NCBI RefSeq assembly: GCF_026914185.1
Contig: NC_070568.1
Location: 4,546,001-4,610,000 of the forward strand
DNA: 64,000 nucleotides
Direction: 5' to 3'
Origin: Puccinia triticina
Lineage: Eukaryota; Basidiomycota; Pucciniomycetes; Pucciniales; Pucciniaceae
Shown: one piece after another, positions 42,153 to 51,753 of the stretch
Position numbering within the stretch: position 1 is the stretch's first letter
Layout: each line of letters opens with the position of its first letter
Notes under the pieces: model-generated
What the model was told of the DNA's origin: nothing
Databases searched by the model: none
Seen by the model: the letters and a program-made list of their open reading frames with translations, nothing else
Made by a program: the position numbers and the translations under genes

Positions 42153-43249
42153 CTTTTTCCCCTCCCCGCGCTGTTGCCGGCCTAGCACTGGTCAAAGCTT
42201 CATACCATTCCGCTAAGTCCGCGCGTTGTGGAACTACTCTTTGGGGGAATAGAGCTTAGAGAGGGATGAGTGCGTGAAAAGCTGCCTCTCAGGTTGGGAG
42301 AGTAATATGGGACAAGAATAAGAGTATGGACTCTTAAAAAAAAGTGTGGCTGATGAAGTATTGAGAATAGTGCTTTCTAGACAAAATCAAGGGGGAAAAT
42401 ATACTGTAAAATATGTGGTAAAGTAGGCTATGTAATTCTTATTCTGTGACCAGGGATGCAAAGTGACAATCTGATGGGGGACAAACAGAATGGGCCAAAA
42501 GGCTCTAAATTTATAGTGAGGGGAAAACAGGTGGTTCTGAGACAAAGAGAAAGATGGGAACAGGGTACAAAAAGCCTCCAACAAGGTGACAAGGCAACAA
42601 ACCAACAAGGCATCTACTACATGGCTTGGGATGACATAAGAGGAAAAAATAACCATGGCGCATCAGCCGCCATGCATCTGAGAAAGAGTTACGCCTTGCT
42701 GGAATATAGAGGAGTTAATTCTAGTGAACACTCAGGGTCCTTCCTAATAGTCTGGCTCTGTTTGATGGTAGACTTTCTCCCACTTTGAACCTGATTTTGT
42801 ACATATTTTATTACCCATTGTGGAGGGCCATCCATGAAAGTGAATACTGAGAAGTTGAGGTGCCTTGTAGAGATGATTCTAGGCTATCATGAAGTGTCTG
42901 TGGGTGTGGATTACATGTACCAGAGTGATTTCTAGAGGGTGTTGGGCGGTGATTCCTTCCTGGTGAGTGTCTGAGTGATGTAATAAGGTTTTGATTAGGC
43001 TCACCACAGCGTTTGGAGCCTGGCTGGAACCCCGGTTCCTTTGCCCCTGTGTTGAGTCCCTGCTCCCGCAGCTTCCCTGTTTGCAGAATCTCCACATGCT
43101 TTTGTAGCTGTAAATTCAGTGTTTTTCCTGAGCCTACATATGGGACGCATAAGCACGCATGCTTATTGTCTGTTTGGATATGTAGACTGAGCATTTGCTC
43201 AGCCGCTCCACTGCATTTCTGCATGTGCTGCGGTGAGCAGACATTCTAC
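42153..43249. other. No gene seen
   Basis: About 1.1 kb unassigned. Several open frames up to 137 codons but no motif, signal peptide or family resemblance. Confidence 0.4.
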
Positions 43250-43755
43250 GCCACTCACCCACATAAATCACCACACTGCTCAAACTCAACTCTTTAAGAT
43301 CAATTTCATCAAGAATCATTGCTCTGTATCAACCACAAAGCTCCAACGTGGACAGCCTTTCTAGATTCCATATTGGTGAGAAATTCCCAAGCATTTCTTC
43401 TTTTTCTATTCCTCTTTTCTTACCAGTTATCATTGTTTGCTAATTGTTCCTTCTATCATCAGTTTATTCTTGTCTCCAATCTTGTGTCCTTCCTATTGTT
43501 TGAAAAAAAAATTTACCTAGCTAGTTTAGGGTTTTTCCTTTCTCAACTCATTCTTGACCTCACCAGAACACTAATTCTCTCAACCAAGTCTCAGTTACTC
43601 AATGTCTTCTCTTCACTCCTCCAATTTTCCATCCTCTCACTACAATCCATCAGCTCTAGGATTTGTTTCTTATTCTCATATTAGCATGTTTAGCTTGTTA
43701 TTTATCTTTATTTCCTTGTTCAGTCTGGTTTTGAAATCCAAATCAATAAACAGTT
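43250..43755 (+). repeat. Dispersed CT-rich repeat, copy 2
   Basis: Aligns with 1040-1560 in the same orientation and is followed directly by a Copia integrase remnant. Confidence 0.6.
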
Positions 43756-44230
43756 CCCTCAGCTTCAATAGTGTGCTACATCTACAAGGCAACAAGGACT
43801 TTTGCACTCAGGCCGAGAAACCAAATTTTGGGAAGACTTCCTGTGGTTTGTGTGGAATTAATGTGACCATTTGATACACCCACAATGAGCGGGGATAAGT
43901 ATGCACTCACCATCAGGGATGTCTTTACTTCATACAGCAAGGTCAGCTTTTGAAGACAAAGGCAGGCAGCATCAATGCTGATGGAGACATCACCTGCTGA
44001 GAGACGCAGACCAACACAAAGCTAAAGATCCTGTGATCCAATAACGGCGGGAAGTTTGACTACAAAGTCCTTGCAAAGTTTCTGACTGATAATTAAAGGC
44101 ATCATTGTATATCATTGCCAAATGGCCCCTTGCCTACCATCATCTCCAGAACGGTGCAGCTGAAAGGTACTGGGCGCCCCGACCTTTCCCCATCTGCCCG
44201 GCTGTGTAGACTGCACCAAAATGTAGGAGA
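43756..44230 (+). pseudogene. Copia integrase fragment
   Basis: Around 43892 the plus strand reads GDKYALTIRDVFTSYSKV, the start of the Copia integrase catalytic domain (first Asp block). With frame changes, FDYKVLAKFLTD follows near 44060, the region after the second catalytic Asp. Stops (TGA near 43950, TAA near 44095) and shifts make it non-functional. Confidence 0.65.
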
Positions 44231-44456
44231 TGGCACAAACTAGTTAAATACTACTGAATTGATTTGCTTTATGGTCCATGGTGCTTTGTTTCATCAGGGA
44301 AACATAAGCGTCCACAAAAAACAATAACAGAATGTGATGCGGGAGAGAGAAATTTGCTACCAGATATCGGACAACAACACAAGTGTAGATTTGAAGAACT
44401 GAACAAGAGCAATATAGCATGGCCGCCTGGATCAGGACGGAAAGCCACAATAATCC
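44231..44456. other. 3' flank of the secreted-protein gene
   Basis: No gene seen; presumed 3' untranslated region and short intergenic stretch. Confidence 0.4.
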
Positions 44457-45327
44457 TTACAATCTGAATTGGCCGAGATAACTAGCGCTGTGAGTGAGGT
44501 GTAATTGGTTGAAGAAGCTTGAAAATCGCCCCGGAACAAATGTGTTCAGTGCAGCACCTGCGTTGACGATTCTATGAAAGGATTGGTCGAATGCGCTATC
44601 GAGGCGACCAAAGCCACCTGTCAAATGAAATTGACAACAAAAAATCAATGTGACACTACTCTAGTGTTTTCAAACAAGTCATGTAAATAATTTACCAAAT
44701 AGGTCTAGCGCCTGAGAGGCTCCAAAGACGCGTGAAGACGTTTGGTATAACGTGTTGAAAGACGATAGAGTGCTCATGAAAAGCGGACTGAAGGTGCCCT
44801 GATGAACAACAGCACTCTGTCAGTGATGCAACATTAGGTCAACACACAGGTGTCAAGCCTTACAAAATTGCCGGTAGCGATACAGGCCGCACAAGTGTTG
44901 AAGGATGTAAGTGCGCCATTGAATTCAGAGTACAACTGTTGGACTTCCGAACGAGCAGACTGCAAAGTGAATCCGTTGGTGGCAAAACGGGTGTTCGCCG
45001 ATTGGAAATGACTTTGCAGATTTCGGTAGGAAGTTGTTACGGCTGAAAACCCAAGTTGACGAGGAGCCAATTTGCCCCTGTAGTCATGGATGATCAGACA
45101 AAAATGGTAAGCTTTGATATATTTGTTGGGAAAAGACTGATGTGCTAGTCTCGGCATCGTCAGTATACTCTACGCACCCAGCCGGAGTAGTTGTAGCGAA
45201 TACGGCAGCTACAGCACACGTTCCAATGTCGACAATATCATCATCTCACACAGTGGCGAAATTTCGCAGTCATGGCGTGTGTTGACTTACCAATGAAAAA
45301 GCTCGATATGAAGACGAATCGCACCAT
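44457..45327 (-). CDS. Small secreted protein, effector-like
   Basis: Five exons join in frame: 45291-45327, 45178-45208, 44864-45077, 44696-44798 and 44457-44617, each intron with GT...AG ends. The product is 181 residues. The first 18-20 residues, MVRFVFISSFFIAAVFA, form a signal peptide that exists only after splicing exons 1 and 2. The mature part is predicted helical, rich in Ser, Phe, Gln and Leu (SYRNLQSHFQ, EVQQLYSEFNGALTSF), with one close cysteine pair (CAAC) and a glycine run (DLFGGFGRL). No membrane segment or GPI signal. No family recognised. Size, secretion signal, exon pattern and setting among transposons fit rust secreted-protein families that include effectors, but a role in infection is not shown by sequence. 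Confidence 0.82.
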
Positions 45328-45463
45328 CTTGGTTAACAGTGATATAGCTGACGACACGGGCTTTGATCGATTGAAGAGATTGGATTGCCTCTGGTGCAGT
45401 GGCTCAGTGGGGAATCGGGGGAGGATAGCTTGGTGAAGTCCCGATTGGAGATAGACCAGTGCT

Positions 45464-45470
45464 CTTTATA
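45464..45470 (-). promoter_or_regulatory. TATA box of the secreted-protein gene
   Basis: TATAAAG on the minus strand, about 137 bp upstream of the start codon, in sequence TAGCCTATAAAGAGCAC. Good match to the core motif and a normal distance for a fungal gene with a short leader. Confidence 0.55.
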
Positions 45471-45479
45471 GGCTAAACG

Positions 45480-46054
45480 GCACCGTTCATGGTGCAGTAG
45501 GTATGACAACTTGGCAAGCCCGCAAGTCTTCTGACCAAAGACATCAGTGGCCAAGAAATCCACCGATACGAACAATTTCAAATGGTGCGGTCCGCAGAGA
45601 CCGATTCAGCATGTCTCCTTCCGACAACTCAGGGCGAAAGTCATGAGTTAACATAACATGAGCCATCCTTTTTGGCAGCACGGTTCGGCCAGCTGACCGT
45701 TTCGGAATTTTTCATCTTCACATCCACACGCTAGTGAATACATCATTATTCTTCATGTATATAATTAGGAATGGGTTACAACACTTTTGAAAACGATTGT
45801 TGTCACCATAAGGTTTGGAATTAGTCCTTGGCCCTCCTGGGCAAGCCTTGGCAGTCAAAAATTCAAATAAACAAATGTGTATCTCAATTCATTTGTCATC
45901 TAACTAGTGAGCAAAAATAAACATGTTTCTGACGCTGGAGGGAAATCTCTCTTAATCTCTCAGGCAATAAAAACTCGACAAACGGTCATGTTGGCTACGA
46001 GCACTCGGCAGAAGGAAGCTGTGATGAACCTCCAGGCGCGTCGCGTGATAGCAA
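45480..46054. other. Intergenic, no gene seen
   Basis: Upstream region of the secreted-protein gene, then AT-rich sequence up to the tRNA. Divergent transcription units with no repeats recognised. Confidence 0.45.
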
Positions 46055-46149
46055 GGACGCATGGCCCAGTGGTAAGGCGCTCGCCTTCGATGCAGGATGA
46101 GTCTCCACTTGGGAGCGAGAGATCGGCGGTTCGACCCCGTCTGCGTTCA
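46055..46149 (+). tRNA. tRNA-Arg (UCG) with 23-nt intron
   Basis: Acceptor GGACGCA pairs with TGCGTTC (one G-U), discriminator A at 46149. The D arm has GCC/GGC. Anticodon stem CTCGC/GCGAG encloses the loop C-T-TCG-A and, after a 23-nt intron at 46091-46113, A. Anticodon TCG reads CGA. The T arm is GGCGG-TTCGACC-CCGTC. The intron sits one base after the anticodon, the usual nuclear position. The B box GGTTCGACCCC is present. It should be a working arginine tRNA. Confidence 0.92.
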
Positions 46150-47939
46150 ACCCTGCTGTTAGTTCGCTCGGCGGGTCGTGGTTGCTGGTGTCAAAAGCAA
46201 TCAAAGCTGACGTGCCTTTTGCGATTAGCTTCTCTTGGTAAGTGACAAGTGAAGTTGAGTTGTTTTGAACTACATACACATTGGTGTTTATCAACTGATT
46301 CTGGCTTTTAGGTTTTGACAACAGGCAGGTACATATGTTCTCTTTATGTACTTGATTGGAAAGTTCCCCAACGGCTCCGGCCTCACACCGGTCACACCGG
46401 AAATTTGTTGTTGTGTTACCGGGAGCGCAGCAGGAGGTGGGTGGAGTCCATGGAACCGTCCAGCCCTCCCTGTACGCGCTAAGCCCCAACGCACGAGATG
46501 GACGCCGACAAGCTGTACGTGGAAACTCGTGCTCAGGAGGCGCCGGAGATAAGGAGTACTGGGAGCCAGGGGAGGTCGACTCCCAGAAGCCTCAGGGTCC
46601 CCCTTTCCCCTCAGAGCTCGCTCCTTTTCCCCCAAGCTTCCCGTCTCCCAGATTCCCTCTTGCCAAGATCCTAGGATTGCTCAGCGCTCATCCACTCGCT
46701 CCCACCATTCCAGATCTAAGTCCTTTTCTTTCGCAACCTCCCTCCCACCCAGCTCAAGTCTAGAAGGAGATCAGACAGCCACGTCCACACGTGGGGTCTA
46801 GCGCCTTTACCCTCACACCCTCCGGGGTCTTTCTGCTCCTGGAGGATCCGGTCAGCTGCCTTCTCCTCCCTCAGGAACTTCTCCCTAACAAGTCCTCCCT
46901 CCCGGAGGACTTTGTTGGAGAGAAGCGCTGCGAGAGCGCAGCACAAGTGATCGGGGATCAATCCTCCCCCGACCCACACACGAGAGTCTTGGGAAGTCAC
47001 TCCCTGACTTCCGGGGCTCTCCCTATGTAAGCAGTAGACAAGTGACTACTAGACAAGCTAAACCGGGCCCCCCAGGGACCAGCTGTAGTTACGCAGCTGC
47101 TGTCTGGCCCTCCGCCTAACGGCAAGGGCGCGCGGAAAGCACGGGTGAAACCCACCCGGGCTGCTACGACGGAGAACCCCTTTTCTCCTGTCAGACCTCC
47201 CCGCGGCGTCCAGGTTAGAAATGGATAAAACTAGGCCAAATGTAAGAATCGGAATTACGTCTGGTTACGCAAATGTTATTACAAGGCTGTCTGTCTTCAA
47301 TGCGTGTAAATACGAGTAACAATCTCAAAAACTGACGTATTAAGATTGTATTTTCACACAGAGAAATTGCGCAAGAGGTTTGGGTAACAGAAGAACTTGA
47401 TGAATCAATACTAGGAAATACAATGCTTGTATTCCCAATACATTTAGATCATTTAGCTGAAATCCAACCATAAAGCACAGACACTTTTGTAAGAAAAGAT
47501 AAAAAGGAATTGTAGTTCACCTCAATTGTTTTTCTCTCTTTTCTCCATTGTAATATTTTTGTTTTCTTCTTAGCATTATCAGAAATCTGAATACAAGTTC
47601 TCAAACCCACATTAAACCATCATTAAGAAATCACCAATCTCTTCCAAATCTGTATCGCGCCCTTTGTTGTCATTAGCTAGTCTGTAGACATTTGTGAGAC
47701 ATCATTCTCTGGCCTGTCCAATCAATCATTGTAGTACTTTAGTCATTACACCCAACCAAGGGGTGGGCCTGATGAGCCCGAGACTGCTTGCTGCCACTGG
47801 CCAGGCTTGGGGTTCAAAGTCCCTCCGGCGAGCCACAAGCTATACTTGAGGGGAATTAGGTATGTAGTCATGTGAACAAGTGAAGCTGACAGTATGGAAA
47901 TAAAAGAGAAATACAAGCACTATCTATGTACAGCAGGGG
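46150..47939. other. No gene seen
   Basis: 1.8 kb. 46330-47220 is GC-rich with many short frames in both strands but no motif. 47095-47215 looks like processed leader sequence of a repeat. The rest is AT-rich. Confidence 0.4.
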
Positions 47940-47944
47940 GGGAG

Positions 47945-48820
47945 TGTGAGCCTGAGCCTCTATAGTGGCTACAGGACACAAGAAAGATGGGGGACACTGG
48001 TTGTATTTCTTGGGATAAAGAACTACAAACAGAGAGTAAGAGAAAAAGAGAAAGAGAGAAAAGGAGAAAGAGAAATGTATGATCTGGAGGGGGACTATCT
48101 ACTCCTTATAGGAGGATCCTCAAAAGTCAAATTGAACCACCTGGAAAAGTGGTAAGGACAGCTGTGCCAGACCAACAAGAGCTACAGCCTCCGCACGCAC
48201 CAAGGAGACGGTGGGGGGACACAGAATAGTAATACTAATCTGCTCTGATTTTTAGACTGAGTCTAGGATTAACAGAGTAACCTTTGATCTTGAGAGTGGT
48301 GGATGTGAAGAGCAATAAAGAGAAGCAATCAAGAGACACAGAGAATCACTCTGGAAAATCAAGGTTCAAAGGAAGAGTATACTTACTGTCAATAACCTAG
48401 GCGCCTGTGACGGTAGGTGTACTGGGAGCGTGGTATCCTCTTGTGTGGTGATCCTGGGTTATCTATGGCGTGGTCCTGGGTTGTCTGAAGTCTGTAGATC
48501 CTCCTCAGTCAAGGGGGATCCTGACTTCAAAAATTTTCACAGTTTGCTTATGTAATTACATATGTACATGTGGTTTGGCGCACCTGGTAGCGCTGACACG
48601 TCACAACTGCGCATGCGCACCACAACTCAAGAACTCAGGGAAGGAGTATAGTTAAAAGGAATTGGTAAGTTGTAACTAGGGTTAAAATTGCATGGGGAAA
48701 CAGAATATGAAGTCAGAACAAGTATATCTCTTAAGGTGAAAAAGATATGAAGTAATTCATATGTAAAAAAGTAGACAAAAGGCAGACTTTAGGTCAGCTG
48801 TGTTGACTCTAAGGCTGACA
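47945..48820 (-). mobile_element. Solo Gypsy LTR with GGGAG target duplication
   Basis: Homologous throughout to the LTR at 21533-22467 and with the same termini, TGTGAGCCTGAG and AAGGCTGACA. Exactly flanked by GGGAG at 47940-47944 and 48821-48825. No internal element sequence. This is the product of LTR-LTR recombination after insertion. It has the same strand sense as the 22-29 kb element. Confidence 0.93.
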
Positions 48821-48825
48821 GGGAG

Positions 48826-49500
48826 GGGGCGTAGAAATTTGGAAACCAGATAGCAGCAAGACATTGTAGTGACGTCCAGCAGCTTGTCTCCTTGGTGTGC
48901 ATCTGTGGATTCCGTGGAGGGGGGGGGGGGGGGTGGGAATGCTGTGAGGCTGGGCAAAAATTGAGTTTCTGGACAGGCCAAAGGCCAGGGGATGTGAGTG
49001 ATACAGAAAATGATCAAAAGGGGGTGAGGGACAGACCAGGATAGGTTTGAGTGTTTTGGACAGACACACCGGGGATGGGGAGGGATATGAGTGGGACTTT
49101 CAGGCATGGGTGATGCCAAGAGAATAGATTCTCTTCTAGCTACACCCCCAACGGATTCAGGTAGCGCACAGAGGAGAGCAGTAAGTAAAAATAACACCTG
49201 TGGTGATGAGATGAATCATCCTGGGGCAGCAGAACACAGAGATGAGTGAGTTCGTGGAAGGATGATTCATTGCATCATAGAAATGAAAGAACAAGGAAAA
49301 GAAGAAAAAGAGAAAAAGAAAGAAACACTAACCTGGGGTAGCAGAACACAGAGATGAGTGAGTTCGTGGAAGGATGAGGAAAAGGGCTTCCACGTCTCTG
49401 CTGCCTCAGGTAACTACATACAGGATGTCACGGCTGTGAAAGGTGAGAGAAAGGTTTGAAGCAGGAAAACATGAGAGAAACATAAAACAACAACACTACA
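48826..49500. repeat. Unassigned, with a direct repeat
   Basis: Block GCAGAACACAGAGATGAGTG (and about 25 more bases) occurs near 49227 and 49339, 112 bp apart, separated by an A/G tract. A G-run of 15 lies near 48918. No gene. Confidence 0.5.
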
Positions 49501-50379
49501 AATCAACATGTGGCACTATAATTCTTTGGCTAAAAGCCAAAGGAGCACTGGAGCTGGCCGTGCTGGCGGAGCTGAGTTCATAAAACACAGGGGGAAGTTT
49601 GGCATTGCCAGGACGCCCGGAGTAGCGTCACCCGCAGGATGCAACCCCAAGGGAAATATAGCACCACTGGGGTGTCCAAATCCATTTATACTATTGTGCC
49701 GTTGGGATGGCACTGCACAACACCTTTGCAATGACTGCACCCAACAACCCAGGGATGTGCCACTTGAGTGCCAAATCCCAGGAAGGATGGCGCCGCCCCA
49801 TCACAGAGACAGCAGCCCCGGACGTACACTTGAGTGCTCCAGATACAGGTGGTCGTCTCATGGGTGGCATTACAATATCCCTTGGACGCCAAACACTTGT
49901 GTGCTGCGGATACAGGCGGTTGTCTCATGTGTGGCATTACAACATCTCTTGGACGCCAAACACACCTCTTGGGGTGTACACCACGGGCCGTCGCTGATGT
50001 TCATTGGACATGTATGTGGACATGTCCGCGGATGTCCAGCTCTGGCACTGCAGGAAACGTCCGCTGGATGCCACTTGCATTGCGCAATGGCGGAAATTTC
50101 GCCAGAATGCATAAACGTCCGCCGGATATCAGCCACTATCACCAGGTTGGTAAAAATTGTAGGAGATCCAGTGGTGATCTGATGTGTGTGCTGATGCGCG
50201 CTCCCCGCGGGGGGTCATGTCAGTGAGGGATGTGGGAGCAGGCGCATGGCAAGAGTGGGGCTCATACACCAACCTGCTTGTCTGGGGTGCGCGCTCGCGG
50301 GTTGCAGTACAAGATGAGCAGTGTCCATAACAACGATGCAGCTATTACGCTACAGTTAGTGTGTAATACACTAATTGAG
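49501..50379. repeat. Degenerate repeats including a 67-bp tandem
   Basis: 49850-49983 holds two 67-bp copies starting GATACAGGTGGTCGTCTCAT. Related blocks (TGGCACT..AC, TTGGACGCC) recur over 49700-50110. Open frames here shift with the repeats. No gene recognised. Confidence 0.5.
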
Positions 50380-50742
50380 CGGTACTTTGTCCATGATCTT
50401 GTCTTCAGTCTCCTCTGGTCGAACTCTGTGAGTTCTGCTCGCTGTCCCTCCAGTCAACACCCCTGTTTGGTCGTTCAGAGTGCTACCCTGATACAGCTGT
50501 TGCCTCTTCCCCGCGATTGACTGATTAGGAAAAAACTGACTCTGCACTGACAAAAAGGATAACTGTCCTAGCAAGTCTCTTGGTCTTCCAGCTGCTACCA
50601 ACCACGGCTGTGTTTCAGCAGGTCTTGAAGAAGAGCCCTCTCCGTTTTCCGCAATTACTATGTCTCCGCTGTCCGAACCGCCTGATCCGATCTGAGCTTC
50701 TTTGTTGCCTGGAGTAAAGAATTTGCCTTCCAAATGGTTCAT
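50380..50742 (-). pseudogene. Gypsy gag N-terminus, minus copy
   Basis: Starts MNHLEGKFFTPGNKEAQIG and ends after ETEDKIMDKVPLN. About 120 residues, then unrelated sequence. Truncated copy of the same leader found at 51231. Confidence 0.75.
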
Positions 50743-51593
50743 TCACTGTTTCCGCACGTATCTCTTTCCCAAGTATCCGATGACAACACAAAGTTGGGTT
50801 CCTGGCCAGACCCCCACTTGTGAGAATAAAGGCTGGTATGTTGGTGGAAATGTCCTCTAACCACCCTCTTCAAGAATATATGTGTCCGGGCTGTGTGATT
50901 ATTGGTAACTTGGCTCCGCACTACTACTATCCGATAGCCTTCAGCGCTCCTCTCTGAGCCTCTTACGGAGTGCGGAGCTTTATTCACTTGCAGATTATTA
51001 CACTATAGATCAGGCTCAGAGAGGAGCGCTGAAGGCTAGCAGATAGTAGTAGTGCGCAGCCAAGTTACCAATAATCACACAGCCCGGACACATATATTCT
51101 TGAAGAGGGTGGTTAGAAGACATTTCCACCAACATACCAGCCTTTATTCTCACAAGTGGGGGTCTGGCCAGGAACCCAAATTTGTGTTGTCATTGGATAC
51201 TTGGGAATGAGATACGTGCGGAAACGGTGAATGAACCGTTTGGAAGGCAAATTCTTTACTCCAGGCAACAAAGAAGCTCAGATTGGATCAGGCGGTTCAG
51301 ACAGCGGAGACATAGTAATTGCGGAAAACGGAGAGGGCTCTTCTTCAAGACCAGCCAAAACACAATTGTGGTTGGGGTTAGCGGGAGGAACAAGAATAGG
51401 ACAATCATCCTTATTGTCAGCGCGGAGTCAGTTTTCACCTAATCAGTCATTCGCGGCGAGGAGGCGACAGCTGTATCAGCGGAGCACTCTGAACGACCAA
51501 CCGGCAGTGTCAACTGGAGGAACGTTGAGCGGAACTTACGGAGTTCAACCAGAGGAGACTGAAGAAAAGACCATGGAAGAAGCACTAGGTGAA
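50380..51593. repeat. Inverted repeat of Gypsy 5' ends
   Basis: Arms 50380-50961 and 51012-51593 mirror each other around 50986 with a 50-bp spacer. Each arm runs outward through an LTR end (CTCACA, at 50819 on minus and 51154 on plus), a primer-binding-like site TGGGGGTCTGGCCAGGA, and the start of gag (MN.LEGKFFTPGNKEAQIG at 50742 on minus and 51231 on plus). Two element 5' ends thus lie head to head. Confidence 0.9.
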
Positions 51594-51753
51594 CCACAAC
51601 CTGCGGCGCCTGCGCTGAGCGGAGCAAAGAAACGGCCCAGGGATTATCCGCACCTTAAGTTTTCAGAGGCGGAGGTGGAGCGGTTTATCGACCGGTTCAA
51701 AGGAGCAGCCCTCCAGGAAGGCCTGACAGATGCGGATAAAGCGTTTCTAGTCC
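51231..51753 (+). pseudogene. Gypsy gag N-terminus, plus copy
   Basis: Starts MNRLEGKFFTPGNKEAQIG, with a Ser/Gln-rich segment, then KFSEAEVERFIDRFKGAALQ and DADKAFL, the start of the capsid domain. At about 51750 it runs into the 3' end of a minus-strand pol, so gag and pol here are in opposite orientation. The remainder of gag is at 55570-57291 on the other strand. Confidence 0.78.

Noticed and set aside
42811..43224. 137-residue minus-strand frame
   Set aside because: No signal peptide, motif or repeat support; composition typical of non-coding sequence.
46290..47030. Several overlapping frames of 80-135 codons
   Set aside because: GC-rich stretch with frames open on both strands, no motif and no splice logic.
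49508..50226. 224-residue plus-strand frame
   Set aside because: Runs across degenerate tandem repeats and has many Cys/His/Trp without pattern; frame depends on repeat phase.
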